Part shown: positions 9,203 through 18,505 of the stretch, piece after piece
How the letters are laid out: each line of letters starts with the position of its first letter
How positions within the stretch are numbered: the first letter of the stretch is position 1
Source: Treponema sp.
Lineage (GTDB): Bacteria; Spirochaetota; Spirochaetia; Treponematales; Treponemataceae
Length of the DNA: 64,000 nucleotides
Assembly (NCBI GenBank): GCA_024402695.1
Contig: JAKSTG010000008.1
Location: forward strand, 29,551 to 93,550
Reading direction: 5' to 3'
The notes under the pieces: model-generated
Seen by the model: only the letters and a program-made list of their open reading frames with translations
What the model was told of the DNA's origin: nothing
Database searches by the model: none
Position numbers and translations under genes: made by a program

Positions 9203-10059
9203 TGAAAAAAACAATTTTACTATTTATCATCACTTTACTAACTGTAACCTTATACAGTCAAACCTTCTCCCTGATAAACCGTGGTTTCCCATTTAATCCA
9301 TATTCTGGGATTGAAGACATGAATTTATTTGAAAACGGTGAGGTTGAAATTAAATTCGAATCATTTATGAAAAGAGAAGATGTTCGTTTAAAGTATGAAA
9401 TAAAAACAATCGAGCACATACCTTTCATTGTTTTTTCTGAACCACTTCCCAAAGAAATTTTCGAATTTGATGCAAAAGAACCAACAAACAATAAAATGTT
9501 ATTTCTTGCCGGCCAGATGAAGAAAAATAAAAGACTCGAAATTTTTACTTTCATAAAAGGTTTTCCTTTTGACTACGGAAGTTTTACTGATATCATCCAG
9601 GGAGAAATAAGGCCAAGATTTTATGACTGTTCATCTTTCTTAAAAGAAAAGAACAAAGAATATCCTGTTGAGAATCTACAAGACGAAAGACCGGATACTC
9701 CATGGGTTGAAAATGCACCTGGATATGGCATTGGTGAAAATTTCAAAATGAATAATCTAGGACGGAAACCTTATCTTTTAATAATCAATGGTTATATTTC
9801 TTATGACAAACCATACCTCTATGAACAGAACGGAAGAATCAAAAAGCTTCGCATTTCAGGATTAAAATCAAAAAAATCTAAAATCGTTGATGTATTGGAT
9901 ACACCACACCCACAGACTGTGGATATCTCTTTTCTCGAAGATGAAGATGCCATGGTTACTATAGAAGAGGTGTACCCAGGGACAAAATACGAGGACACTT
10001 GTATTCATTTTATGCAGGCGATCACAGATGAAGTAATTCCGTATACAAGCTCATATTAG
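9202..10059 (+). CDS. Secreted protein with NADase-type glycan-binding (discoidin-like) domain
   Basis: 285 residues with a signal peptide (MKKTILLFIITLLTVTLYSQ). The C-terminal half has the pattern of the NADase-type glycan-binding domain: PVENLQDERPDTPWVENAPGYGIGE, then IINGYISYDKPYLYEQNGRIKKL, ending in a strand with YPGTKYEDTCI. Such domains bind glycans at the cell surface. The ATG overlaps the RHS stop by one base, so the two are translationally coupled. It could be an adaptor, receptor or protective partner for the RHS protein. The N-terminal 120 residues match nothing I recognise. Domain call is moderately firm; the link to RHS is inferred from position. Confidence 0.7.
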   Translation: MKKTILLFIITLLTVTLYSQTFSLINRGFPFNPYSGIEDMNLFENGEVEIKFESFMKREDVRLKYEIKTIEHIPFIVFSEPLPKEIFEFDAKEPTNNKMLFLAGQMKKNKRLEIFTFIKGFPFDYGSFTDIIQGEIRPRFYDCSSFLKEKNKEYPVENLQDERPDTPWVENAPGYGIGENFKMNNLGRKPYLLIINGYISYDKPYLYEQNGRIKKLRISGLKSKKSKIVDVLDTPHPQTVDISFLEDEDAMVTIEEVYPGTKYEDTCIHFMQAITDEVIPYTSSY

Positions 10060-10107
10060 GTTTTAATTCATCAAACGATTTTAGCACGGTTCAAGGAGAG
10101 GGAACTA

Positions 10108-10803
10108 ATGCAAAAGGTAATTAGAATTTCTTTATTTCTAGTTTTGGGATTAGTGTCGTTTTTAGGTTGCAGTAAAAAGCAAACTGAAAAACAACAAGAA
10201 CTAATTCTTGAAAACGAAACAAAACCAGAGAATTCTGTTTTTGAGAAAAAGAAATATCCGAAAAAGAAAATTAATGTTTTCGACAAAGAAATCAACACTG
10301 TCAGTTTTTCGGAAAATGAATTCAAGATTTCTTTAGATCCGGAAAGAAGGCTGAAAATTAATAACCTTGCCCCGATCCTGGTAAATGACAAACCTATAGA
10401 AATCGAACTTTCTTTTTTGTGTGAACTTGTTACTGTTACAGAAATATCAAAAGAGGAATATTGGTTTAACTTCGAGTCATTGGACCGTGAAGATTTTAGA
10501 ATTATAAATCCTAAGACTCTAGAAGTTACTGAACCATTTTTTGACATGAAGGACAGTGTAAACATTTTGAAAGTCGATTTCGAAAATTTGGTGCTATTCG
10601 GAACCAGCTGGAATTCTGACAAAGATTTTTCTGATGGCCAAGCAATCGACTATTACCTATTTTCGACAAAGAAGAAATCAAGATTCAAAATCGAGACATT
10701 CATTGGCGAAGTTCCAGAAACTGATTTTGTCGATTTCCACACCATTCAGTTCAAGAAAAAATCTGGTGAAACCATCACCTTTGATTATGGAATGTGGATA
10801 TAA
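10108..10803 (+). CDS. Hypothetical lipoprotein downstream of the RHS pair
   Basis: 231 residues with a lipoprotein signal peptide; the lipobox FLGC places the lipidated Cys near residue 21, so it is probably envelope-anchored. The rest is Lys/Glu/Phe-rich with alternating beta character and no family I recognise. A good ribosome binding site (AAGGAGAG) precedes the ATG. It is 48 bp after the glycan-binding protein, on the same strand, and followed by a terminator at 10811, so it is probably the last gene of the RHS locus. An immunity or accessory role is possible but unsupported by sequence. Confidence 0.7.
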   Translation: MQKVIRISLFLVLGLVSFLGCSKKQTEKQQELILENETKPENSVFEKKKYPKKKINVFDKEINTVSFSENEFKISLDPERRLKINNLAPILVNDKPIEIELSFLCELVTVTEISKEEYWFNFESLDREDFRIINPKTLEVTEPFFDMKDSVNILKVDFENLVLFGTSWNSDKDFSDGQAIDYYLFSTKKKSRFKIETFIGEVPETDFVDFHTIQFKKKSGETITFDYGMWI

Positions 10804-10810
10804 CTCCCCC

Positions 10811-10849
10811 CGCCGAATGTAGATAGAAAATCTAATCCACATTCGGCGC
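10811..10849 (+). terminator. Hairpin after RHS-locus lipoprotein gene
   Basis: CGCCGAATGT and ACATTCGGCG form a 10-bp perfect stem, extended by GAT/ATC across a one-base bulge, followed by a short T-rich stretch. It closes the RHS locus just before the shikimate kinase promoter. Confidence 0.65.
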
Positions 10850-10858
10850 ATTTTCCGA

Positions 10859-10864
10859 TATACT
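10859..10864 (+). promoter_or_regulatory. -10 element of shikimate kinase gene, leaderless type
   Basis: TATACT followed by AGAAGA and the ATG at 10871. The 6-nt gap puts the transcription start on the AUG. No separate Shine-Dalgarno would be transcribed. Confidence 0.6.
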
Positions 10865-10870
10865 AGAAGA

Positions 10871-11458
10871 ATGAATCGTAAAGTAATTATTCTTTTTGGA
10901 CTTAAACATTCGGGTAAATCAACATTAGGCAAAGAACTGGCAAAAAAGCTTGGCTGGAACTTTGTTGATACAGACTACGAAATTGAAAGCGCAGAAGGTA
11001 TGTCGGTAAGAGATCTTTACAACAATAAAGGTGCCGATGCATTTTTTCTTGCCGAAGAGGAAGCCTGCAAGCGTCTTGCTGCCCAGACCAGTTCAGAAAA
11101 AATAGTTATCTCTACAGGCGGCGGAATCTGTGACAATCCACCTGCCCTTCTGCAGCTGAAATCAGCGGGCAACTTTGTTTTCCTGAAAAATGACCTTATG
11201 GTTTCTGTGGGAAGAATTGTAAAAAAAATCGGTATTGATGAAAAAGGCGGATTCGTTGGAATTCCGGCTTTTATCCGCAGCCAGAATCCTACATCCATTG
11301 AAGATATAAAAGAAAAGCTCTGCATTAAGTTCAAAGAACGTGCAGAGCTTTATGAAAAGATCAGTGACCTGACCGTAGAGATTCCAAATGCTTCGATTGA
11401 AGAAAATGCAAATCACCTTTACGAGGCGGTCACAAAAGGACTTCTTTCAGAAGACTAG
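10871..11458 (+). CDS. aroK: Shikimate kinase
   Basis: 195 residues. It phosphorylates shikimate with ATP in the chorismate pathway (aromatic amino acids, folate). The P-loop GLKHSGKST (residues 9-17) is followed by DTDYEIE, carrying the conserved Asp of the shikimate/Mg site, and STGGGICDN, the GGG shikimate-binding motif. The C-terminus is slightly longer than the usual ~170 residues. Its -10 box ends 6 nt before the ATG, suggesting a leaderless mRNA. It converges on the slyD-like gene and shares a palindromic CTAG in which both stop codons lie (4-bp overlap). Confidence 0.88.
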   Translation: MNRKVIILFGLKHSGKSTLGKELAKKLGWNFVDTDYEIESAEGMSVRDLYNNKGADAFFLAEEEACKRLAAQTSSEKIVISTGGGICDNPPALLQLKSAGNFVFLKNDLMVSVGRIVKKIGIDEKGGFVGIPAFIRSQNPTSIEDIKEKLCIKFKERAELYEKISDLTVEIPNASIEENANHLYEAVTKGLLSED

Positions 11459-12003
11459 TTACATCCGCCACAACCGCCGGATCCACATCCGCCTGAGCCG
11501 CAGCCACCACCAGAACAGCCGCCGCATCCGCCGCCACAGCCTGTTGGTGGGTTGAGTTCAGCTTCTGTTGCATCGCGAACTTCCATTACTTCAACATCAA
11601 AGTGAAGATTCTTTCCTGCAAGTTCGTGGTTTCCGTCCAGTTTTACTGTATCTTTTGTAACATTCAGAACACGTACAACTCTTGGTCCCTGTGCTGTCTG
11701 TGCGTAAAAAGCCATTCCAACTTCAACTGATGAAGCATCAGTATCGAATTCTGACATAGGAACGTCGAAAATCAGAGAGTAGTCATAATCTCCGTAAGCT
11801 TCTGCAGGAGGAATTACACAGTTGAATTTATCTCCAGCTTTTTTTCCGTCCAGTTCTTTTTCAAGTCCAGAAATCAGTTCTCCGCGTCCAAAAACGAATC
11901 CGAGTGGTTCGCGTCCATCACTAAGTGAAGAATCTACAACGATACCATCATCGTTTTTGAGTGTGTAGTTGATCTTCACAAATTTGTTTGCTTCGATTTT
12001 CAT
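11455..12003 (-). CDS. slyD: FKBP-type peptidyl-prolyl isomerase, SlyD-like
   Basis: 182 residues. The FKBP domain is split by an insert-in-flap region, as in SlyD (VVDSSLSDGREPLGFVFG, then LEKELDGKKAGD). The Cys/Gly-rich tail has repeated CGGC/CGSGG motifs, consistent with Ni or Zn binding. It catalyses prolyl cis-trans isomerisation and probably acts as chaperone and metallochaperone in the cytoplasm. I start it at ATG 12003, which has AAGGAGAG five bases upstream; a longer reading from 12024 would overlap the upstream gene. The [FeFe] hydrogenase in this window does not need nickel, so a hydrogenase role is not implied. Confidence 0.88.
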   Translation of the reverse strand: MKIEANKFVKINYTLKNDDGIVVDSSLSDGREPLGFVFGRGELISGLEKELDGKKAGDKFNCVIPPAEAYGDYDYSLIFDVPMSEFDTDASSVEVGMAFYAQTAQGPRVVRVLNVTKDTVKLDGNHELAGKNLHFDVEVMEVRDATEAELNPPTGCGGGCGGCSGGGCGSGGCGSGGCGGCN

Positions 12004-12017
12004 ATTCTCTCCTTTTA

Positions 12018-12287
12018 TTACCAACCCATCATGTCTTCAGGGTTCTGTGCATTATCCTGAATTACTTCTGTTACTTCAGGGCAGGCATCTTTTAAATAAC
12101 GTTCAATTCCCATTTTAAGGGTCATGAGAGCCATTGGACAACTTCCACAGGCTCCAACAAGATTAAGGTGAACTGCATTGTTTTCATCAATACAAACGAA
12201 TTCCATATCACCACCATCAGCCTGAAGCTGAGGACGGAACATTTCAATAGCTTCAAGAACTGTTTCCTGAAGTTTTGCATCTGCCAT
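12018..12287 (-). CDS. NifU C-terminal-domain Fe-S scaffold protein
   Basis: 89 residues. A stand-alone NifU/Nfu domain with the cluster-binding CxxC in VGACGSCPMA and the conserved QADGGDMEFV segment. It assembles or carries 4Fe-4S clusters for apo-proteins such as the many ferredoxin-type enzymes of an anaerobe. An AGAGG ribosome binding site precedes ATG 12287. It is the first gene of a pair with slyD, 14 bp apart. Length fits the single-domain family. Confidence 0.88.
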   Translation of the reverse strand: MADAKLQETVLEAIEMFRPQLQADGGDMEFVCIDENNAVHLNLVGACGSCPMALMTLKMGIERYLKDACPEVTEVIQDNAQNPEDMMGW

Positions 12288-12366
12288 ATTAAACCTCTTT
12301 GTTTAAAGATACTAAAAATAAAACGATTTTGCTATAATTATTTAAAGAAAAAAACAGGAGTTTATA

Positions 12367-13218
12367 ATGCACCCTAAAAAAGGCTTTTTTGCCCTTTTTC
12401 TCTTTTCCTTCTTATTCTTTTCCTGCCTTTCCGAAAATCATATTTTCGAAGCCCCGGCAGCCTCTTATATCCCTGATTTTTATGTTTGGAATCAGGTTAC
12501 TCCTGAAGTTTCCTACGCTGATGTTGTGATTCCGGAATTTCCGCTGATTTATCACCTTGTAAAAATCGATCTGACTTCCACAAATCTTGAAGTCTTTGAA
12601 TATCACGAAAAAGGAGAAAAATCCGACAGAGCGGTAATGATTACCAGCCTGGAAGAAGAGGCCCACCCTCTTGTGGTCACAAACACTTCTCCTTTCAACT
12701 ATTCAAACCGTCTTGCCCTTAAGTTTTCCTGGATGCCTTCAACCTACAATTCTGTAGGAATCCACATAAGCGAAGGTGCCGTTAAATCTGAGCCGGTTCA
12801 ACGTTACTGCGCCCTGGCCTTTTTCAAAGAAGGTGATTCTTACCGGGCTTCAATTTTTGACAGCCAGAGTGAAGAAGGCCTTCTTTTTGCCGACTACGCA
12901 TTCGGCGGATTTTTTACAATTTTAAGGAATTATGAAATTTTGAAGTTTCCGGCAAACAACTACGATTCCAGAAACGGAGCCGGTCTTGCCGATGACGGAA
13001 AAACCCTTTACCTTCTTGCCGTCGAAGGAGAACGTCAGAGCAAAAGCATCGGGCTTCCCTATCCCGACTGCGCCGAGATTTTCCTGAACCTTGGCTGCCG
13101 GGATGCAATGCAGTTTGACGGCGGAGGCACAACCTGCCTTTTCATAAATGGGGAAAATATTCTGACTTATAAACCCTTCAGAAAAAGTCCCGCATTTATG
13201 GGCTTCAGACTTAAATAG
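12367..13218 (+). CDS. Phosphodiester glycosidase (NAGPA-like) lipoprotein
   Basis: 283 residues. The signal peptide ends in lipobox FFSC (Cys ~ residue 19), so it is likely an envelope lipoprotein. The C-terminal half has the NAGPA/exopolysaccharide phosphodiester glycosidase hallmark AMQFDGGGTTCLF plus PFNYSNR earlier, equivalent to the family Ntxf motif. These enzymes hydrolyse sugar phosphodiesters in glycans. TATAAT at 12333 and an AGGAG ribosome binding site precede the ATG. It is transcribed divergently from the nifU-slyD pair. Substrate unknown. Confidence 0.8.
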   Translation: MHPKKGFFALFLFSFLFFSCLSENHIFEAPAASYIPDFYVWNQVTPEVSYADVVIPEFPLIYHLVKIDLTSTNLEVFEYHEKGEKSDRAVMITSLEEEAHPLVVTNTSPFNYSNRLALKFSWMPSTYNSVGIHISEGAVKSEPVQRYCALAFFKEGDSYRASIFDSQSEEGLLFADYAFGGFFTILRNYEILKFPANNYDSRNGAGLADDGKTLYLLAVEGERQSKSIGLPYPDCAEIFLNLGCRDAMQFDGGGTTCLFINGENILTYKPFRKSPAFMGFRLK

Positions 13219-13225
13219 TCTTGTA

Positions 13226-14485
13226 TTACTCGGCAGGAACTTCCGGAGTCTTTTCTGCTGCAACAGTTTTTTCTGTAAATGCTTTTTTCATGAGAACTGG
13301 AACCAGCATTGAAGAAACGATAATCAGAAGGATAACTGCTGTAAAATATTTTGGGTCAATAAGATTTGTTGAAAGTCCTTTTGTGGCAACGATAAGAGCA
13401 ACTTCACCGCGAACCATCATTCCAAGACCAACCTGATAAGATTCTTTCCATGTAAATCCGATAAGCTTTGAAATGCCACCACATCCGACGATTTTACTGA
13501 TACACCCGATGATAACAAAAGCAATTGCGAACCAGAGAATCTCTGTGCTCATTCCAGAAAGGTCTGTCTTCAATCCAATGCTGGCAAAGAAAACAGGGCT
13601 GAAGAACATATAAGAGTTGATGTCGATTTTTGATTCCATGTAGGAAGCGTCTTTAAGACTGCAAAGAACAATACCTGCAATGTAAGCACCAGTAATGTCA
13701 GCGATGCCGAAAAAACGTTCTGCACAGTAAGCAAAAATCAGGGCCAGCCCCAATGCGTAAATTGGAATACGGTGTGAACGTGGATGACGTTTATCATACC
13801 AGCTGAAAATCTTGTAGCTTAAGAATCCAATTACAATGGCAAACACAAAGAAAAGGATTGTCTTAAGGATAATCATGAAGTATCCGCCCTTTCCTGAACT
13901 TACACCAAGTACAATAGTAAGAACGATGATTCCGATTACATCATCAATGATTGCGGCAGAAACGATTGTCTGTCCGATTTCTGAATTGATTTTTCCGAAC
14001 TCTTTAAGAACAGCAACTGAAATACTTACCGAAGTTGCTGTAAGGATTGTTCCTACAAACAAACACTTGAAGAAGTTCTGGGTTCCGAATCCGTCAAAGC
14101 CAAAGAAGAAGAAGGACATTACTGTTCCCATTACGAGAGGAACAAAAACACCGCAGCAGGCAATGAGGGTTGCTTTACCGCCAGACTTAATAAGGGATTT
14201 AAGGTTTGTGCTTAAACCAGCAGAGAACATAATCAGAATTACACCAATCTCTGACATGTAAGTAATGAACTGATTAGCTTCGGCATAAATTACGTTTGGC
14301 TCTTCGCCGCCAAAGTTATGGAACCAAGGAATAAAACGCAGAAGAAGACCTGCAACAATCATTCCGGCAACTTCCGGGATTCCGATTTTTCTGGCTGTGA
14401 TTCCAAGATATTTTGCTACGACTACAATTAAACCCACTGAAAGTAATACCTGAAGAATGATTTCAGTGTTAGGAAGAGAATTCAT
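13226..14485 (-). CDS. CPA2-family cation:proton antiporter
   Basis: 419 residues, about 12 membrane segments, Na_H_Exchanger fold. ISVAVLKEFG and AAIIDDVIGIIVL contain the conserved Asp pair of the ion-binding site (discontinuous helix region). It would exchange Na+ or K+ for H+ across the inner membrane. It has no RCK or CBS domain, unlike the neighbour at 14589. AAGAGGC precedes the ATG. The two antiporter genes are on one strand, with the larger one upstream and a 103-bp gap. Confidence 0.88.
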   Translation of the reverse strand: MNSLPNTEIILQVLLSVGLIVVVAKYLGITARKIGIPEVAGMIVAGLLLRFIPWFHNFGGEEPNVIYAEANQFITYMSEIGVILIMFSAGLSTNLKSLIKSGGKATLIACCGVFVPLVMGTVMSFFFFGFDGFGTQNFFKCLFVGTILTATSVSISVAVLKEFGKINSEIGQTIVSAAIIDDVIGIIVLTIVLGVSSGKGGYFMIILKTILFFVFAIVIGFLSYKIFSWYDKRHPRSHRIPIYALGLALIFAYCAERFFGIADITGAYIAGIVLCSLKDASYMESKIDINSYMFFSPVFFASIGLKTDLSGMSTEILWFAIAFVIIGCISKIVGCGGISKLIGFTWKESYQVGLGMMVRGEVALIVATKGLSTNLIDPKYFTAVILLIIVSSMLVPVLMKKAFTEKTVAAEKTPEVPAE

Positions 14486-14588
14486 AAAAGCCTCTTATTG
14501 AAAATTGATAATGAAGTATTCTAGCGAGATGCTTAAACTTGAGGAAGAGGTTTTTTCCTTCAGATTTTCGCTCAACAGAGGCTAAAGA

Positions 14589-16319
14589 TTATGCGTCCAG
14601 TTTTTCCAGTGTGCGGTTAAGTTCCAGAACACGTGAATGAAGATAATGGTCTGCAGTCTGATGTTCAATAATTCCCATAGGCTTACCTTCGTCGTCTACA
14701 ATAGGAATTGCTTCCACGTCAAAATCATCGAACATGACATAAACATTAGGAAGAAGTTCATCAGGTTTACAGGTAATTACCGGTTTATCCATAACATCCA
14801 TTGCAAGCATTGAGTAAGCGAACTCACCGATCTGCATAACTTCCTTAAGATGCTCCAGAGCGATAACACCGATAAGTTTTCCGTCTTCACCTTTTACAAC
14901 GTAGTTCAGGTTATGCTGGCGGCTGAAAAGATCCAGAACAGAATCAAGGCGTGCAGTTTCACTTACAACTGCAAGAGATTCGTAAGAGCAGACATAATCG
15001 TTACCCCACATTACATCCTTAACTTTTGCGGTTTTACGAATGTCATCCACGGTAACATTAAGTCCTACCTCGCCGGCTTTTGACACCCCGTGTTTAACGC
15101 AGATTGGTCCGAGAAGCTGAACAATGAAGGTTGTTGCCGTAATAATGAGCATAATCTGTGGTCCGATGGAATTAGGGAAGTCATTTCCCGCTGCAATAGA
15201 AAGACCGATTGCAACTCCGGCCTGGCTAAGAAGACAGAACGGAAGATATTTCTGAACTGTGATAGGAGCCTTTGTAATCCAGGCTCCAAATATAGATCCA
15301 ATTGTTTTTCCGAAAGTACGTCCAACAACATAAAGGATTGCAAGAAGTCCAAGGAAAGGTGTGATAATCCAGATGTTCAGTTTTGCTCCTACAAGTACAA
15401 AGAACAGAACATAAACCGGAGGAGTAAATTTCTGTACCAAATTGAAAACCGATTTTGTCTTGGCATGGCTGAAATTGACCATAAAGAAACCAAGAGACAT
15501 TGCTGCAAGAATATTGTCAAAATTGAAAACTTCACAGACACCTGTACAAAGGAAAAGGGCTCCAAGAGAGAAAGAAAGAATTCTTCCATCATCATTTGGA
15601 AGGAAATGCATGATTACACGAAGCATACAACCAAAAGCAAGACCGATGAAAATTGAACCGAAAATGTCGCGGACAATTTCCAGAAGCTGAATGCCAAAAG
15701 AAGTTACTTCGCTTCCAAGCAGAGAAGCGGCAATTGTCGAAGCAATTGTATAAAGGATAAGGGCAACGGCATCGTCCATTGCAACAATTCCGTAAACGGT
15801 TGTTGTAAGTGGTCCGCGAGTTCTGTATTCAACAAGAACGTCTGTTGTGGCTGCCGGAGCAGTTGCGGCACAGATAGCTCCCAGAATAACGCCAAGAGCT
15901 ACAGCATATCTGAGATCCTTTGTAATAAGAAAAACCACAAGAGTAATTACTCCGCCAACAATAAGGGCTGGAGTAATTGATTCGAAAATCAGAATACTTA
16001 CAAACTGTTTTCCATATTTTTTTACAGTGCCGATTTTCAGCTCACCGCCTACAAGGAATCCGATGAGGGAAAGAGAAACAGTACTGATTGGATTCAGGGA
16101 AGCAATTACTTCCGGTTCAAGAATTCTGAAACCTGATGATCCAATAATGATTCCGATTACAATGTACCCTACAACCTGAGGGATTCTAAGTTTCTTAAAA
16201 AGCCAGCCGCCAAGGGCTCCAAAAAATAAAACGATACCAAGAAGAAGAACAAGCTGTACACCCTGCAGCTGCCAGAAATGCATAGCCGAAGGGAGAAGTG
16301 ATGAAATTGGATTATTCAT
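14589..16319 (-). CDS. CPA2-family cation:proton antiporter with C-terminal CBS pair
   Basis: 576 residues. An N-terminal antiporter domain (GGWLFKKLRIPQVVGYI; YGIVAMDDAVALILY with the ion-site Asp pair) of about 400 residues is followed by two CBS repeats (about 435-570; VMDKPVITCKPDELL and PIVDDEGKPMGIIEH). CBS pairs usually bind adenosine nucleotides, so activity may respond to energy state. AAGGAAA precedes the ATG. It is upstream of a second antiporter and may form a heteromeric or condition-specific pair with it; that is inference. Confidence 0.88.
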   Translation of the reverse strand: MNNPISSLLPSAMHFWQLQGVQLVLLLGIVLFFGALGGWLFKKLRIPQVVGYIVIGIIIGSSGFRILEPEVIASLNPISTVSLSLIGFLVGGELKIGTVKKYGKQFVSILIFESITPALIVGGVITLVVFLITKDLRYAVALGVILGAICAATAPAATTDVLVEYRTRGPLTTTVYGIVAMDDAVALILYTIASTIAASLLGSEVTSFGIQLLEIVRDIFGSIFIGLAFGCMLRVIMHFLPNDDGRILSFSLGALFLCTGVCEVFNFDNILAAMSLGFFMVNFSHAKTKSVFNLVQKFTPPVYVLFFVLVGAKLNIWIITPFLGLLAILYVVGRTFGKTIGSIFGAWITKAPITVQKYLPFCLLSQAGVAIGLSIAAGNDFPNSIGPQIMLIITATTFIVQLLGPICVKHGVSKAGEVGLNVTVDDIRKTAKVKDVMWGNDYVCSYESLAVVSETARLDSVLDLFSRQHNLNYVVKGEDGKLIGVIALEHLKEVMQIGEFAYSMLAMDVMDKPVITCKPDELLPNVYVMFDDFDVEAIPIVDDEGKPMGIIEHQTADHYLHSRVLELNRTLEKLDA

Positions 16320-16382
16320 GATTTTCCTTCAATAATTAGGAAGTTATTTTACCATTTTTATTGAAGTTCGTCAGTTGAGTGC

Positions 16383-18455
16383 CTAATAAAGCCAGGTGTA
16401 CATTTCTGCGGCACTTACCAGTTTGCGACCGTACTCGCGGGTTTCGGCGTAAGGAAGAGTTTCAAGGAACAGGTCTTCAGGAATAACTTTAAGACCAAGA
16501 CCAAAAGCGGAACTCTGTTTCCATTTTCTTACTCTCGTAATTCCGGCGTTGTAAGCGTAGAAGGCATCAAGATAATTTCCGTCCAGGCGCCCGATCAGAT
16601 TTCCAAGATACCAGGAACCGAACTCAATATTTGTTTCAGGATCCAGAAGGTCGTAGTCCTGGCGCCTGAGTCTGTGAGCAACATCTTCTGCAGTAAAGCT
16701 CATAAGCTGACAAAGCCCAATTGCTCCGGCTGAACTTGTAACATCTGCATCAAAGAAACTTTCACTGCGAATAAGTGCAAAGAGCACTTCCGGTTCGATG
16801 TTATTTTTCTCGGCATATTTTGTTATAAGATTTTCATAACACTTCGGAAAACTATAAGTCAAAAGTTCCTTTGAAACAGACTGAGGAGAATAATTGGCGT
16901 AGCGGGAAGCAATTCTCAAACACTGCGGATAATAATCATCATTACCGTTTCCATTTTCTGCACACTTCAAAAGAAAACGGCAGATGCTTACTGTAGAATC
17001 CTGAGGAATAAGGCACTGATTCAGTCTTACCCATTCCGGGTAAATCTTTTCAGGAAAACCGAAAGTAGCATAGCCGTAAAGAAGTTTTCCCGCTTCTTCA
17101 TTTATTTCTTCCGGAACGATTTTTCTTGAAGAAGTCCAAAGAGCTTCGCATTCCGATTTGGAAAGTCCCAGAGCCTTTGCGGCAACCACTTTGTAATACA
17201 TGTCTGTTGCGCTGTCACAGGCAGTAGTCAGAGCCTGCTTCATTTCCTCTTCGGAAGTCAGCCCCTTAAGAATATTTTCTGTCGGATTATATATTCCTTC
17301 TTGAATAAGGCGGCCATAGATAAAGGCATATTTTGCAGTCGCTTCTTTTGACGCATAGCCTTTCATCATTTTATAAAGATTTCCGATTTCCTCGTAATAC
17401 CCCTGATTTAAAAGAAGAGGCGCAAGAAGATCAAAAAAATCATCGTAATAGGAAGGATCCGCAAAATCTGTCAGATTGTTTTTAACGTCTTCCACGCTTT
17501 TCTGAACAGATTCTTTCAGGCCGGCGCGAAGCAGATACCATCTGGCATTATCTTTTTTCTGCGAATTGTCTGTACATTCGATTGCTTTTTTGAAGGAACG
17601 GGTCACTTTTGAAGTGTAATTCTTTGCTTTGTCATACATGCGTCCAGCATAAAACCACCAATAGAATTCCAATGGAGTGCCTGCATAAAACTGTGCCAGC
17701 TCTGACAGGCGGTCAGCACTTTTAAGGGCATCTGAACTGCCGTAAAGATAGACTTTGCCTATATCGCTGGCAAAATGTTCTGTAAGCTGCGGATAAAGAA
17801 GTCCTTCCCCTTCAAAGTCCTCATCAAGAACCTTAAGCATTTCGAAGGCGCTCTGATAATCCCGCAGATAAACTCTGTCCCTAAGCGTAATCAAAAACTT
17901 TTCACTTTCAGAAAAAAGTTCCGACGCAGCAAACTCTTCAAAAAATCCGTGGTGGTACTTTGAATAGGCTTTCTCAAAATACCAGGTCTTAAGCTGATCT
18001 TTAAGTCCCTGCAAATTCCTTTTTTCCATTGCACGGAACTTAAGAGAAATAAGTTCGTCGTCGGCCTCTTTCAGATTTACAGAAGTAGCAGTCTGAAGCA
18101 CAAGACCGATTTCATTGTTGTCGGAAAAAATTCTGCAGGCCGTAAGAAGAGCTTCATCATCCGAATAAAGCGAAACCAGTTTCTTGGCCCCGGAGACTTT
18201 TTCCTGAACATCGCCAAAGGTACAGAGCGCTTCGGCACTTCGGCGTGCAACAAGAGGAGACGCCTTCTTAAGAGCCATATTAAATTTTACTCTGGCCTCT
18301 TTTTCTTTTCCCTTTGAAAGAAGATTCAGTCCCATAAAATAACTTTCATCGGGACCAAGATTCATTACATTTTTTTGTACAGACTTGGCACAAGAAGTAA
18401 GAGACGTTGAGAGAAAAATTACGGCAAAAAAAATTTTGAGAAGGTTGTTCTTCAT
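16383..18455 (-). CDS. Slt70-like lytic transglycosylase lipoprotein
   Basis: 690 residues. A signal peptide with lipobox TSCA (Cys ~22), a long helical TPR-like superhelix, then a C-terminal SLT domain. Catalytic Glu is in ALIRSESFFD (about residue 563), followed by SSAGAIGLCQLM, YDLLDPETNIEFG and AYNAGITRVRKW, the ordered motifs of family 1 transglycosylases. It cleaves peptidoglycan to anhydromuropeptides in the periplasm. The start is unusual: a terminator-like hairpin and T tract end only a few bases before the ATG and there is no ribosome binding site. It follows the LysM gene, so both may act on the cell wall. Confidence 0.88.
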   Translation of the reverse strand: MKNNLLKIFFAVIFLSTSLTSCAKSVQKNVMNLGPDESYFMGLNLLSKGKEKEARVKFNMALKKASPLVARRSAEALCTFGDVQEKVSGAKKLVSLYSDDEALLTACRIFSDNNEIGLVLQTATSVNLKEADDELISLKFRAMEKRNLQGLKDQLKTWYFEKAYSKYHHGFFEEFAASELFSESEKFLITLRDRVYLRDYQSAFEMLKVLDEDFEGEGLLYPQLTEHFASDIGKVYLYGSSDALKSADRLSELAQFYAGTPLEFYWWFYAGRMYDKAKNYTSKVTRSFKKAIECTDNSQKKDNARWYLLRAGLKESVQKSVEDVKNNLTDFADPSYYDDFFDLLAPLLLNQGYYEEIGNLYKMMKGYASKEATAKYAFIYGRLIQEGIYNPTENILKGLTSEEEMKQALTTACDSATDMYYKVVAAKALGLSKSECEALWTSSRKIVPEEINEEAGKLLYGYATFGFPEKIYPEWVRLNQCLIPQDSTVSICRFLLKCAENGNGNDDYYPQCLRIASRYANYSPQSVSKELLTYSFPKCYENLITKYAEKNNIEPEVLFALIRSESFFDADVTSSAGAIGLCQLMSFTAEDVAHRLRRQDYDLLDPETNIEFGSWYLGNLIGRLDGNYLDAFYAYNAGITRVRKWKQSSAFGLGLKVIPEDLFLETLPYAETREYGRKLVSAAEMYTWLY

Positions 18456-18458
18456 AGT

Positions 18459-18496
18459 AAAAAAAAGCAGGGTGCCAGGATTTCCGGCCGCCCTGC
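18459..18496 (-). terminator. Hairpin plus T-tract between LysM gene and transglycosylase gene
   Basis: Read on the minus strand: GCAGGG, an inner GGCC/GGCA-containing loop, CCCTGC, then eight T. It lies just after the LysM stop and ends 3 nt before the transglycosylase ATG, so it could be a terminator or a read-through attenuator. Confidence 0.7.
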
Positions 18497-18505
18497 CTGT
18501 TGGTT

